Shown here: positions 31,711 through 44,197 of the stretch, one piece after another
Layout of the letters: the number at the start of each line of letters is the position of its first letter
Numbering within the stretch: the first letter of the stretch is position 1
From: Patiria pectinifera
Taxonomy: Eukaryota > Echinodermata > Asteroidea > Valvatida > Asterinidae
Reading direction: 5' to 3'
Length of the DNA stretch: 64,000 bases
Assembly (NCBI GenBank): GCA_029964075.1
Contig: CM057148.1
Coordinates: 33,259,794-33,323,793 of the forward strand
The notes under the pieces: generated by a model
Seen by the model: the letters and a program-made list of their open reading frames with translations, nothing else
Told to the model about the DNA's origin: nothing
The model's database searches: none
Position numbers and translations under genes: made by a program

Positions 31711-32623
31711 TTAAATAGGGGGGATAGTGACCACAGGCATGGGGCAAATGTAGGTCAATACTGCGTCTGACCGCCAACGTCCCATTTGTTGAATGTCAGT
31801 TGATGGAACACCTAATTCAAACGCAGTAGTTGCCGCCCCAATTCGAAAGGAATGGGGGCGATAATGCAAGTCTCCTTTCCCACAGAAAGTCAATGCCTTT
31901 TTGAGGACCGCATTAAATTGGTAGGCGGTCAATGGGGACCCGTCAAAATGACAAAAAAGATGGCCATGGCCTGAGGGGCGAATTGATATATATCCCTGCA
32001 AGGCCATTACTGGACACAGTGCTGAGTTTTGTGTGGTGACTAGTTTAACCCTTTGTGGAGCACCAGTTTTATTGTTTTTACTGTATGGAAAAGAAATCAC
32101 CACTGATTGCTGGGTTGATGCCAGGTCACAAAACTCAATGTCAGAAATATGCAACAGAGATTCTTGTAACTTGGTCTTTGAAATGGCAGTAAATTCACCC
32201 AAGCGCATGAAGCCAAAGAATGCACACGTCACTGCAGTTTTAAAGAGTGTAGCTTCGTTATGTGAGGAACATACATGTGTAAATGCCTCAATAATTTGGG
32301 CAAGCAACGGTAGAGACATTGGCAGGCGTTCATCGACCCTGCTGCGATCCCTGCGACAGCCTTGCATGAGTTTGGAAACAATGAAATCTTTAGTAGGGTC
32401 AGGCCACCCCCGAATTTTATGATAATAACCAACCCCAGATACGTAAGTGGTAATAGTGGCGTGTGCCTTGTAAGGATAACCAAGCAATGAATTCTCTAGT
32501 TTCTGCTACAGAAGCGGGCAAGTTTGTTCGTATGTTTTTTCTAAATCTACAAAAGGCACTCCAACCCGATGCATATGCCCTATGAGTTTTAGGCGAGAAA
32601 GCCGCCGACAGCAAGCGTGCCAT
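31711..32623 (-). pseudogene. Ngaro tyrosine recombinase
   Basis: This is a phage-integrase-like tyrosine recombinase that inserts the circular DNA copy. The N-terminal core-binding part reads AFSPKTHRAYASGWSAFCRF and FIAWLSLQG. After a frameshift at about 32,455-32,475 it continues as TYVSGVGYYHKIRGWPDPT. Catalytic residues are all visible: Arg in FFGFMRLGEF, His-x-x-Arg in PHSFRIGAATTA, Trp in MGRWRSDA and Tyr in VLTYICP. Only the frameshift appears to disable it. Confidence 0.9.
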
Positions 32624-32631
32624 CTCCTCGC

Positions 32632-34525
32632 CTACCAGATTTGAGGGAGGATGGGTAAAGGAGTCATCGTGCTCGCTGCCCCGGGAAGCATCGCTCGGAA
32701 CCGTTCTGTCTGGAAACGGGACAGAGCATCAGCAATGTCATTGTTTGTGCCGGGAACATGTACAGCTTTAAACTGGATATTAAAGTTTAAGCATTCCAAC
32801 ACAAAAAGTCGCAAAAGGTGCATTATTCTCGAACAACGAAATGTTTGCTGGTTAATTATATGAACTACAGCTAAGTTATCACAGTGAAATAACACCCGTT
32901 GATTGGCCAGTGTCCGGCCCCAACACTTAATAGCAACCAGGATAGGGTAAAATTCTAACAATGCAATGGAGGGTTTGGTCTGTAGTATTAAAGCCTGCTG
33001 ACCATTTACCTTGAACCCACTGTGAACCAAAACATGCACCAAAGCCAATACTGGCAGCTGCATCCGTGTACAAATGCAAGGGGGAAACCCCATTGAAATG
33101 TTTCAGAAATTCGATCCACATAAGTAGGTCTTGTCTTGCCCCTTGATTGAGCCGGATTCTGTGATGAGACTGAGTGACCCCTCGTGTAAGGGCAATAAGG
33201 CGTCCCATAAATGCCCGCCCAGGCGCAATGGCTTTACAGATAAAATTAAGCGAACCAATTAATGACTGCAGTGCTACTAGTGTGATCTTTTTCTTACTCA
33301 AAGTTGAGTGTAACTGGTCATTGAGTGCACTTACTTTAGTCATAGGGACTCGGACCTGCTTAGCCAGGGCATCAATCTCTAAGCCTAAATATGTTAATTT
33401 CTCAAGGGGACCTTCTGTTTTTTCTTGTGCAATGGGCACACCAAGTACCGTGCATACCGACTCAAAGGCCTGCAAGAGTGTCTGGCAAGAATGTGCACTC
33501 GGCCCTACAAATAAGAAATCATCTAAATAGTGAGTGACCATCAAACTCTCTGCAATCTCCTTCACCTTGAACTCTAGAAATGTACTGAATTTCTCAAAAA
33601 GGGAACACAAATTGGAACATCCCATTGGCAAGCATCTATCATAATAAAACCTTCCCTCGAATGTAAAACCCAAAAGATTGTAATCAGCCGGGTTAACTGG
33701 AAGTAATCTGAAAGCAGATTTAATGTCCGACTTTGCCAACCATGCTCCCTGTCCTGTTGTCATCACTAACTGCACTGCCTCATCAAATGAGGCATAATTT
33801 ACTGTGCAATCTTGTTTATCAATGAAATCGTTTATTGAATGCCGTGCCGGGAAGGAAAGATGGTGAATGAGCCGGAATGTATTAGGTTCACGTTTAGGTA
33901 CCAAACCAATGGGCGAGCACTGCAATGTTGGGAAAGGTGGGGTTGTGAATGGGCCTGCAATTCTATCTAGGTCTATTTCTTTTTGGAGTTTTTCTTTTAC
34001 TATTTCCGGGTGAGCAGCTGCTGAAGGTAAGCAACCTGCCTGTCTACTATGCCTTGGACCTTTGTATTGTAGCGAAAACCCTTGTGAAAACCCTCTCTCT
34101 AGCAGATGAGCATCACGTTGAATTGGATAAAGGTCCAACCTCTTCCTTAGAACAAAGTGCTTAATGGGTGTTGGAGGGACAAAAAGAAATCCCTGAGGGG
34201 GCCTTAGTACCTTGTAGTGGTGCTCTATTTGCTTGCCGGGAATAAGCAGCCTGGCCAGGTTTGGAAAGGTGTTGTCCAGCCTGATCATTGGACTTACGGA
34301 CTTGGTCCTTACGCCAAGAAAAAGGGGTCCCGGCAGCCGAACTCCCCATTTTGCATACCGCAGCCCCACGGCCCGTGCATGAACACTTACTACATTTGTG
34401 TACATATTTACATCCAAGGAAGTGACATCCGTGCACCCCATTGAACGCAAAACAAACCCCGAAACGTTTGGAAACCATGGGAACTTTACTATCAAGGCCT
34501 GAGCGTTGCAAAGTACCGGAGCCAC
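32632..34525 (-). pseudogene. Ngaro reverse transcriptase and RNase H
   Basis: RT motifs are LAKSDIKSAFRLLPV (motif A Asp), LPMGCSNLCSLFEKF (motif B) and THYLDDFLFVG (YLDD catalytic core). The RNase H part starts LYTDAAASIGFGACF. After a frameshift near 33,000-33,090 it continues with SIALLEFYPI (Glu), LFHCDNLAVVHIIN (Asp) and HVPGTNNDIADALSRFQ (final His/Asp). All catalytic residues are readable across the two frames. The N-terminal ~150 residues overlap the gag end in another frame. Confidence 0.9.
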
Positions 34526-35226
34526 TTGGGCTGCCGGTCATGGCCGAAACTGTTTGGGCGGCCGCGACAGTCAGCCAGAGTTCGGAATCAATCACTCCCC
34601 ACGAGCAAGAGGGGTTATGTTCTTGGTGGAGGCGAAACTGCTCATCGTATTTACGCCATCCGAACCCTGGAAACTGGCGCGCCGCAAGCCGAACAGTCTC
34701 GGAACTTTAACAACTCAGGGGCGCGCTGCGGATGTTTTTGCACAAAAATTGCCACAAATGTATTGAAAGTGGAGGCCCACTTATCAAATGTGTCGATCTT
34801 TCCTCGCTGCAGGGCAGAGGATTTGCCGACAACCATTTTGTTGCCCTCAACTGCGATGGCAAATTCCTCATCCTCTGCCCGAGCAATAGCGGTTGCTGCA
34901 GGCTCCTGATACAGCGTGGACATATCCACATAACTACCATTCCAAATCTTTTCTTTAATAGACAAAGAAACATGGTAACCCAAAGGTGTGCCAACGGATG
35001 GGATTAATGTATTGTCGATATTAGCGGTATCAGAAATGATAGGAGTGGCCGTATCGAAACTGGGACCTTGCCCTATACCTTGAGACGATTCTTGACCACT
35101 TGATCTAGTAGACGATTTGGCCCCTCAACGCCGCTTACTTGGCTGTACTCCATCATGGCCATGGTCCGCGTCGATGTACGCTAAACGTGACGGTGGTGGT
35201 GGTGCTGTCCGTTTTGGTCGAGGCAT
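34161..35226 (-). pseudogene. Ngaro Gag-like ORF1
   Basis: Start Met at 35,226 (MPRPKRTAPPPPSR), a stop/frameshift near 35,125, then a Ser/Thr-rich stretch. The conserved core is SLSIKEKIWNGSYVDM, DKWASTFNTFVAIFVQKHP. Another frameshift lies at about 34,600-34,660. The C-terminus has a Cys/His knuckle (CFAFNGVHGCHFLGCKYVHK, then CSKC). The core aligns by eye with the second gag at 44,198-45,291. It would package the element RNA. Confidence 0.8.
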
Positions 35227-37485
35227 CGTCCACAATGTCAATGTTCAACTGAAATGTAGTGAAACGTAGATAATTGTCCTTATCGAGTTCAGCCAAACAC
35301 TGCTAAGCCCGTGACGTTGGCCACTGGTGTCACACTGCTGTTCAGGAGGTGGAAGCGAACGTTGATGCAGTTGTCGAAACTGTCAGTTTAACTAGTCAGC
35401 TCCAATCAAAGCTGGAAGATCCTTTTAGAAGTTTTCGACAGGGAACGGGCCAATCTCGCCCGAAACAAAAACGCTGTATCCCAGGCTCAAAACAAAAGTG
35501 TGGGACCTTAATTATGCAAAAGATGTCATGGAAGACTCCAGATTTGAACGAATGTAAGAATGAAAATTGAGAAGTAAAATTTGCTATACAAGTTGTTTCT
35601 TCAGTATGAAATGCATTCACAGTGATCGAGATGTGTGTGCATGGAGTTAGCCTACATTTTGCACAACACATATAATATAACCAACAGGAGAAGATCAATG
35701 GAAATTTTGCTGCTTATAAATAATTTGATCATTTAGTGATAAAGTTGCGTATGTGGGCTTATACACACATACATAAACCACACACAGTGCATAGTACATT
35801 GTGATGTACATACACTACTCAGCCATGTCACAAACAGCACACAACACTTTGTTGTACATTCAGAGCACAAACTACATGAATTAGGAACAACATCAGAAAA
35901 GTATATGACAGGAGTGTATACATGTACATTCAGTAATTTGCTTCCAACACTGCATGCACATACGTGCTCTGTAGCCACAATAGCAACATATCCATTCCAA
36001 GATTTGTTTCTTAATACCGAGGGGCAGCCCATAAATTTTGAGCATATTTGGAATCCAGCAATAAGTTGCATCTTTTTTTTATGTGAGGTTCCACATTTAC
36101 CACCAATATATTAATAAGATCACACTTAAAAATTAGTGCATAAGCCTAGTATGAGGTAATTAAATTATTTTCAGATAAAAACAATGAGAAAAATGTTGCA
36201 TCCTGATGCCACTTTTCTCATCATACATGTATATTCTCAATCAACGTCGGTCATTAAAAAATGTCCAAAGCACATGAATTTGTGATGGGAAAACATTTCC
36301 AAATATATTTTGAAAAGTCACTCAACTCTCCATAGACTTTAAACACAACTACAGATGCCGTCAGTCATGTCAGTAGGCTAGCTTGAGTAACTCCACCTGA
36401 CATGCTCATATTCATTGTTTCATTTCTTGTATCCTGATCCCTTCCTCTGGTCTGAATTCATACTCAGACTACCCCCCCCCCCCACACCCCCGGGCCCCCT
36501 ACCGCCATCACTGATACGGCATCATCACTAGACCCCAACTGCAAAACTCAAGGCAGATTTTAATTATTTATACATAATTAACTTCTTTCTTATCAAAGCT
36601 CAAGCTTATAAAATAAATCCCCTAAGATAACTTCCTAACATTGTTCACATTATAGTTTTCCCATTTTCCCAATAAACATAACATTTTAAGTAGACCAATA
36701 CTCATGTCGCGTGCTCATACCTACCACGCTCGTAGTCATACTGCTACATAGCTACCAGTGGTACTTCTGGTCTGGATACTTTAACATTACACGTGACACA
36801 CAACCTCAAAAATAATGTCTTGCAGAACCAGACTGTAACATAAAACAGAGGGCGCCCTACCGTTTCAACAATTGCTGCACTGCACTGATGGCGATAGTTG
36901 GCGTCCCGCCGCCCGCGTTCTTTACAACTCCGGTGCAATAACGCATGATTGCCTTGCGCATCTGAACAAAACATTCACTTTCGTTGCAAAAATTGTAAAT
37001 TTTATTAAAATTAGCTTGGCCGGACATATTCATCTTGATCATATCTTTCTCAAACTTATGAAAACAACATACAAACCGAACTGACAATTAATCCAAATAA
37101 ACACCAAACCTAGAATCAGAAAAATTCAAGTTACTGTGATCACAATTTCAAAACAAGATTTTTTTAAAAATGTATTTCTATCATTTGATCCCTGTCACCA
37201 ATGTCTTGTGACTTTGTTCGTAGCCCAAATAATGATACCTGTTACATGTACATTGTTCACCGTTGGATCCCTAGTGCTGTGACGTCATGAAACAACAAGT
37301 TACTCATAAAGTGTGAACACACACTTATATGCCGTATTTTCAAACATTATTTTAATTTCATAATGAACATGTATCCTCTCCGAATAACATCACTATTCAC
37401 TACCAATATTCACTTTTTCTACGTTTAAAAAAACTAATACATACTGACATTGATCACTACCTAAAAGAAACATTTTAAAACAAAA
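35227..37485. other. AT-rich spacer
   Basis: No gene is supported. It holds a C run and CCCCGGGCCCC near 36,472-36,500 and scattered TACATGTA words. The 5' terminal repeat of the Ngaro element should lie at its left edge, but I could not define it. Confidence 0.5.
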
Positions 37486-37545
37486 CTAGAGGTTCGCATT
37501 TGTTGTTACAAAAACGTAAGAGTGGTCGGGCAGGCAATTTGTTAA

Positions 37546-38059
37546 AGGGAATATACATCATTTGCTTTTGCTGTAATTTTCAGAAATGGATGGAACTGGG
37601 AGATTGGAAATATATAGCAAATATAGTTACACTGACTTTTTTGAGGTTTTGGGTTCGAAAATGCTATAAAAACCAAGAAAAACAATCATTTTCCTGTAGT
37701 CTGGTTCCCTGACTCCATTTAAGAAGAACAGAGCAGTTTACAATACATTGGGGAATTGTAAGGTCAGGGAACCAGTCTAGCTGGCTTGTACCCGTTCATA
37801 GGTGTGTAATCGATTGCAAACAAGTGCGATGGTCAACTGGGGCCAGTATTTGAAAAAAGCCATTTTTTTTCCAACGCTGATCGGCCGATGAGCGTTGGAA
37901 ATTGATACAAAAATACCACTTTTCTTGAAAATGACAGTATACCAGGTGCCATGATTTTACAGGATGCTTTAAACTATCATTCACTAACAGTCCAGCAAGG
38001 TATTTCAAAATGATTTGGTAGTTTTATTTTTTGATGTTTGCAAATGTTGTATTTTCCCT
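37546..38059. mobile_element. TTAA-flanked MITE, family 1, copy 2
   Basis: A 514-bp element starts AGGGAATATACATCATTTGC and ends with the near inverse, inserted at TTAA (37,542-37,545 and 38,060-38,063). M1 copy A and the inverted copy at 39,590-39,640 lack it, which proves insertion. Homologous in reverse orientation to 195-698. Confidence 0.9.
37694..37780. repeat. Short inverted repeat
   Basis: AGTCTGGTTCCCTGAC and its inverse GTCAGGGAACCAGTCT are about 50 bp apart within the MITE; this is either a tiny nested element or a stem-loop. Confidence 0.7.
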
Positions 38060-39519
38060 TTAATGAAACACTGCCGAGTTAAGTTATGAATATGTTTAAA
38101 TATGTAACAACAAAGGATCACAAAATTAAATCCTTTCCATCACAATAGATTATTTTGTTAAAAAATGCATCTTTAACGGTGTGCTAAGTTTCCGTAAACA
38201 TTTCATGTACACATACAAGTTATTTCTGGCTTGATGACGTCATTATTCAAAAACAACAGAAGTGAATACTGATTTAGTTCAGACTGGATAAATGTTTATT
38301 GTGAAGAAGAAGAACGTATGCAAATATGGAAAATATAACCGTATGTATTTATAACACCTAACTTCCGGTTTCATGACATCACTAGTATTTGGAAGCAAAA
38401 GGTTAACATTACTTGTTATGGTATCGTTATTTGGGCTAAGAAGATATACGACATGGATCACATGATAGAATTTAATTAATTTAAAATATGATACTTTTCA
38501 AATTCTCATCGACGTAACTTCCGGTCTGATGCCGTCATGAATTTGAAACCTTGCTAAGTTATCTGTGGTTAATCAAAGAATATCAAGGGGCAATTTGGTA
38601 AAATTGGAACCGATGCTGTTCAGATTAAAGAAAACAAACACAATTTTATGTGCCGCTAGGGGGCGCCCTTTCGGATTATGACGTCATCACACTGTTTTTT
38701 GTGACTTCATTTCTCACTAAACACTTGCATAATATACATGTTTGTGGTAAAATGCTTCCCCTTTTGCATTACACGTATATTCAATTTTCATTGCACTTCC
38801 GGTAACACCTGTAACACCGGAAGTAAAGGTCAAGCGGTTTTGTGTCCGGGAACAAGAAATGTTTCTCACGGCATAGTCTACAACCTCATGAAAAAACGAA
38901 CACGATACTCTATTTAGTTCAAAAGATATACTGTAGCACAAACTGTTTTGTCAAATTTGCCCTTAAATCGCTTGTAATTTGATACCTGATGACGTCATGA
39001 TGACGTAACAAAATGGTTGAACATCTTTGTAACATGGTACAAGTTCACACAAGTTTTTGTGATTGTTCCGTAAACCGTTCGGAAGAAATTTTGCTTTGTT
39101 TTTATTTCAGTCTAACGTCTTCATTTTGAATTCACCTAAATTTGACCTTCCGGTAGACCCGGAAGTAAAGGTCAAGCGAGTTTACGTACACGACAAAAAA
39201 TGTTAAGCAATTAATGGTCTATCTCAATGCACAATACAAACATCATTGATTATTTAGTTCAACAGTTATAGGTGAAAGTAATTGGTCACTTTTCCACCTA
39301 AAATCACTTGTAATTTGACACCCGATGAAGAAATCATGACGTCAGAGTAATATGCACCGCTTAGGATGAGGGTCGATATATGTTGAAAGTTACAAGTTCC
39401 TATCATAAATCGTTTAGGAGAAAACCTGCGGAAACGTGCTGTACGGAAAAAAAAGAAAGAAAGAAAGAAAGATTAATTACAACAGATCGAATGAGTGGTT
39501 GGGTTGTGCCCGACCACAT

Positions 39520-39673
39520 AATGATTAATTTTATTAGACAGTTTAAATTTCGTTATCCTTTGTACATGTTCTTAAATAAAAGAAATTTTCATAACTTAAC
39601 TGGACAGTGTTTCATAAAATATTTGTCTACCCGACCACTCTGCGTTTGTAACAACAAACGCGAACCTCGAGTT
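39520..39673 (-). mobile_element. Module M1 copy C, 5' end only, inverted
   Basis: Minus-strand start CTCGAGGTTCGCG (39,655-39,670) with hairpin GCGTTTGTTGTTACAAACGC and AGTGGTCGGG. It runs ~150 bp and then stops against copy B. CTAG is changed to CTCG. Confidence 0.75.
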
Positions 39674-39802
39674 GAGTGGTCGGGTTGTGCCCGACCACTG
39701 TCTAGATTTGTTCCGATTAATCTTTCTTTCTTTTTTTTCCGTACGGCACGTTTCCGCGGGTTTTCTCTTAAACGGTATATGGTATGAACTGTAACTTTCA
39801 AT

Positions 39803-41400
39803 CAGTGTTCTAGCCAGGCATCAAATAGCACTAGCACCCGCTACGCTTTTGGAAATAAGCGCTACGCTTAAATCGCGCTGCTACGCTACCGCTACGCTAC
39901 CGCTACGCTACCGCTACGCTACCGCTACGCTACCGCTACGCTACCGCTACGCTACCGCTACGCTATAAATTTTGGTTGCGAAAAAAAATATCTGCCGTTT
40001 GTTCGAATACAAGCGCAGATCCCACCACACGTACCCCGTACGATACCCCTACCGAGATGCTGCGCCACACGCATTCGCTATGATAGCAATAAGCACGTGC
40101 TGTTTTGTTCTGCGTAGATACAGCGCTCCGTTCAGACGTACGTGTCACCAACAGAGCGTCACGTACAGAGCGCTCTGTGGACCACACCATTTTGCGGTAT
40201 CGGGTGTGCTTTCCCAAGGTCAATATTTACAAGCATTTCAACTGTTCTAAAATTATAAATAATACTTTTTATCAAGTCCGAAACATGTTACTGTTTGAAA
40301 ATAAGTTCTTCAACGTCGGAACATAATTTTCGTAAAGGATTTATTCGAGAAACGATGTCCAAAGAAAGGTTAAGCACCCCTATGATATCAATGGATCCGT
40401 CCTCAAAGATGGCCGCACGTGAAGAATTCTTCTCGAAGAATGTCGCTGTCGAAAATTTGGATTTTTGACTACACTACTCGTTGCTAATAATAACAGTTCG
40501 ATAAGTTTGGTAGTAAAAACGGATCTGTTTGTTCTTAGGACAAAACCAATCAGCAAGTATTGCAACAAAGCAAGTTTTTTAGCGCTCCACGAATGCGTTG
40601 CTTTCTCAAATGCTGAGGGAACATTTGGTCGCGTAGTTCGCCGGCGTAGCCGATGTGGGCTGGCCCGCGCCGCGCCCGCACGCTGGGCCGGCCGGGGCCG
40701 GCCGCGGCCGGGAGAGGAATCAATTCCCGGTGATTATTTCTCATCGTCATTATCTACAATTATATTTTTTAACATAACAAAAATGAGATTTCTCCTTCAC
40801 ATTGTGTTGTAGCATATTGAAATTGCAATCGCCGACGACTTTTTCTGTCTGAGACCTCCATGGTTTTACACTTTCTCTCCCTGCCGATCAGATGGTTTTA
40901 TTTACAAATTTAAAATCGGAACTACTGCTACTACGGCAGCGCTACACAACACAAGGCTTCTTGAAATATGAAATGTTCATGCGATTTGTTCTCACCCTTA
41001 ATATTGACAAGGTAAATCCCATTTTTTTATAAAACATTGAGGAACTACTAAAAATGGTTAGAAAAACATCAGAAAGCAGCGATCTTGGAACAATTTATAC
41101 ATTGTAAACATAATCTAAAATTTGAAAACAGAAGAAACTTTCCAGGAGCAAGAGTATCAATCATTGAAACAAATAAAACAAAATTTCTTATAATTTTAAA
41201 CACTTCTGCTAAAAAAAAAACAGGGGAAAGTGGCAGGGAATCGCCTCAGATTGCACCACAGAGCATCTAGAGTCCAAAATTTTCGGGGCCCTTAAGCGGG
41301 CCCCGGACCCCACGCCGTAAGGGCTTCGCGCTCTGCGCTCGCATTAGTCACCGAACCAAAATTACCCCTACGCTATAATTTCACCCTGGCTAGAACACTG
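39803..41400. mobile_element. hAT non-autonomous element
   Basis: A 1,598-bp element starts CAGTGTTCTAGCCAGG and ends CCTGGCTAGAACACTG. Perfect 8-bp direct repeats CTTTCAAT lie at 39,795-39,802 and 41,401-41,408. An 8-bp duplication and CAG..CTG ends mark hAT. The host module reads through when it is removed. It has no transposase. The interior holds an 11-bp minisatellite and, at roughly 40,480-40,790, a GC-rich block resembling part of the TA-flanked element (about 5,930-6,180) in reverse. Confidence 0.93.
39835..39966. repeat. 11-bp minisatellite (CGCTACGCTAC)
   Basis: About ten perfect copies of CGCTACGCTAC lie near the left end of the hAT element; single CTACGCT words also occur near its right end (41,369). 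Confidence 0.95.
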
Positions 41401-41590
41401 CTTTCAATATATATCGACCCTCATCCGAAGTGGTGCATATTACTCTGACGTCATGATTACGTCATCGGGTGTCAAATTACAAGTGATTTTATCTGAAAAA
41501 GTGACCAATTACTTTCACCTTTAACTTTTGAACCAAACTTTCAATGATGTCTGTATTCTGTAATCAGATAGACCAGTTATCGCTTAAAAG

Positions 41591-42284
41591 AGTAATTTCG
41601 TGGAAATACTTCATATAAGTGTCCACGCTCAAAAAAATCGAATTTTTTAAAACTTTGTGGGATGAAAGGACTTAGAGAGCATTTTACCAAAATAGACTTT
41701 TTAAACTTTTATTGCCATTTTTCGGCAATTTTGAGGCTGCAAAAATTCATTTGTCGCGTTATTTTCAAACGTCATCCAGCCAAACTGCAAAATAATGTCA
41801 CAAAAGTAACTATATCACGACAAAGTATCATCCTTACCCTTACAAGAAAAAAATAGAAACACTTCTGAAAAATATCCTTTAATACTATTTTTAGACCCTA
41901 TAATACAGCATGTTTTTACAACTAGCAAAACTGCATTTTTTACCCCATTTTTATCCCTCCAAAATGGCACTTGCCAGGGCACTCAGAATAATTTCCCTTC
42001 GGCTATGGTTAGTTGAGACATTGGTCTTTTCATATCTGGTGAGAAAATTTTGGGTTATTGTATAGCCTTGTGCACTAGCGCTCCAAAAATGGTAAATTTC
42101 ACAAAAACGTTAAAAAGTGTATTTTCAGTGTTTCATTTGTTTTGAGTAATAACTTGTATAATTGGTATTGTTCATGAATCTAGCACATTTTTACAAACAG
42201 AATTAGACTGTGTATCATTTTTAGACCATTGGATGAATAGTAGGTCGTGTACTCCCCCCCCCCACCCCAGACCTGGCTAGGCCC
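41591..42284. other. Spacer, nothing recognised
   Basis: AT-rich sequence with a C run at 42,255-42,267. No gene supported. Confidence 0.5.
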
Positions 42285-43791
42285 CTGAGCAGGCTCCCCA
42301 ATCCGTCTTATCATGATGACATACCCCTCGACATTGCAGTTGATTCCCTTAGTGCGAGGCAGCAAACAACCACTCAACAACTTGATTTGGTTCACTTCGG
42401 GAAGGCTAAGCAAGATGCTCTTCAGCACGAGACAACTCGAGACCCTGTTCTCAGAGAGCTACAGAAGGTCATCTACACCGGTTGGCCTGACTCAATTAAG
42501 GATTTGCCTCGTGACTTACGTCCATACTGGTCATTCAGAGATGAGCTGGGACTGTCCTGCGGTGTGATATTCAAGGGCCGTCAAGTTCTGATTCCTGAGG
42601 CTATGCGACAGGACATACTCACCCAACTCCACGTTGGTCATCTTGGCATCGAAAAGACGAGACGATTAGCCCGTAATTCTGTGTACTGGCCAAACATTAA
42701 TGACAATATCACTCAACTCGTCAAGTCATGTCAAGCATGCCAGGAACACCAGACTCGTCAAAGAAATGAACCACTCCAACCTCACGAGATACCCAACACA
42801 CCTTGGACGAAACTGGGCACAGACCTCTTTGAGTTGGGAAAAGACAACTATCTCCTCATTGTGGACTATTACTCTAAATACCCGGTTATCCACAAACTGT
42901 CCAACCCATCCAGTGCGTCGGTGGCTCAACGAACAGCAGCAACCTTCAGCCTTTTTCGGTGTACCAAAGGAGATAGTCTCCGACAATGGACCACAATTTG
43001 TTGGGCAGGCTTACCAAGATATGTGTGAGGAATGGTCGGTCACCCATGTTACCTCATCACCGAGGTACCCCCGATCGAATGGGATGGCAGAGCGAACGGT
43101 CAGGACAGTCAAGTCTGTGATGAAGAAGTGTCATGAAACTGGACAAGATGTCAACAAGGCTATGCTTCTTCTCCGAGCAACACCGATCGACGCTCACTTA
43201 CCTTCTCCATCAGAAATACTGTTTGGAAGGCCGCCCCACACCACACTGCCCAGCAGGGACCCTACAGGGACTTACCAGAAACCTCTGGAAGTCAATGACC
43301 GACTGGCATCACGCAGAGATGAAATGAAGGCCAATCATGACAAACATGCTGGCCCAGACTTACCTTCACTCTACGTGGGACAGAAAGTCCGTATTCTTGA
43401 CCAGCAGAACAAGTCTTGGACTCCGGGTGAAGTAACCAAAGTTTGCAAAGAGCCTAGGTCGTATGAGGTCAGAACACCAAATGGATCTACTCTCAGGCGC
43501 AATCGATCACATTTGCGTGAAATGCAACCTCAGCTGCGCGAGGCGCACAGGCAAACAAAGCAAGCTAAGCGCGTTCATTTTGATGAACAATCCCCGTGAG
43601 TTCTATTCCCACCGAGACAAGGTTCTGACCAGAACAAGCCAAATAGAGAAGCACAGCGGGATGGAAAACCCACTGACGGGGAAAAATCTCGCCAAACCAA
43701 AGCTAAACCTAAGGCTACCGGTACCTTTCTCCAAAGCCCACAGACTACAAGATCTGGTCGTGTAACCAAAATGCCAGCCAGATACCTCTAA
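42285..43791 (+). pseudogene. Gypsy-like integrase
   Basis: This is the integrase that joins element DNA to the genome. The HHCC zinc domain reads LHVGHLGIEKTRR..CQAC. The catalytic residues are Asp in TKLGTDLFE, Asp in EIVSDNGPQF and Glu in RSNGMAERTV. A frameshift at about 42,945-42,965 splits the DDE domain after AATFSLF. A stop at 43,597-43,599 interrupts the C-terminus, which reads on to TTRSGRVTKMPARYL and a stop at about 43,791. The C-terminal GPF/Y-like region is VGQKVRILDQQNKSWTPGEV. Confidence 0.9.
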
Positions 43792-44197
43792 AACCAAGTT
43801 CTTAGTTACCCCAGTGTTGAAAGTTAACAGACTCGAACAAGGGTTTTATAGAGTTAGAGTTTATATTAAGTGTTTCAAGTGTTTTGTTGTTTCCAAAAAA
43901 ACAAAAAAGAAGTTTGTAGTTTTCTTGTTGTCTAAGCGGACAGTCACAATACAATGTAAAATAGATATGTTTTGACTACTAGAAATAAGGAAACCACGTT
44001 TGAACATTATTATACATCTCCGCATTCTTTATGCCAGCATATATCTACCTTACCAGGAGATAGTCGACTGTGAAAGGACTGAACGATAATACAACTTGAG
44101 TATTAAACTACCTTATTTTTGTTTATATATTTCAAAAAGGCGGGGATGTAGTGATATGCATATTCATGTATCAATGTAGGCGCATGCGCGCCGGGGA
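42285..44197 (+). mobile_element. Gypsy-like LTR element, 3' part
   Basis: Only the end of pol remains (end of RNase H region, integrase). A purine-rich tract AAAAAGGCGGGGA (about 44,137-44,149) follows, then ~48 bp of a 3' LTR starting TGTAGTGATATGCAT. The LTR is cut at about 44,197, where a Ngaro gag fragment begins. The 5' side is lost at about 42,285. Confidence 0.8.

Larger units (their letters stand above)
31116..35226 (-). mobile_element. Ngaro-type (DIRS order) retrotransposon
   Basis: Gag, reverse transcriptase/RNase H, tyrosine recombinase and SGNH hydrolase lie in this order on the minus strand. Tyrosine recombinase in place of a DDE integrase places it in the DIRS order. An accessory SGNH hydrolase gene is a mark of Ngaro-like elements. 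Frameshifts at about 35,125, 34,600, 33,000-33,090 and 32,465 make this copy inactive. Split direct repeats were not located. Confidence 0.85.
37486..39517 (+). mobile_element. Hairpin-headed module M1 copy B
   Basis: It starts CTAG (37,486-37,489), a decayed start hairpin (GCATTTGTTGTTACAAAAAC) and AGTGGTCGGG (37,521-37,530). It ends with hairpin GTGGTTGGG..CCCGACCAC (39,495-39,517). The body matches M1 copy A (19,798-21,252). Without the MITE at 37,546-38,059 it is ~1.5 kb. It lacks M2 and so gives the empty site for M2. Confidence 0.85.
39674..41590 (-). mobile_element. Module M1 copy D, 3' part, inverted
   Basis: Its terminal hairpin (39,675-39,700, arms AGTGGTCGGG/CCCGACCACT) abuts the head of copy C, a head-to-tail arrangement. 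The body runs up to about 41,590 and matches 20,990-21,250 reversed. It is interrupted by the hAT element 39,803-41,400. Confidence 0.8.
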
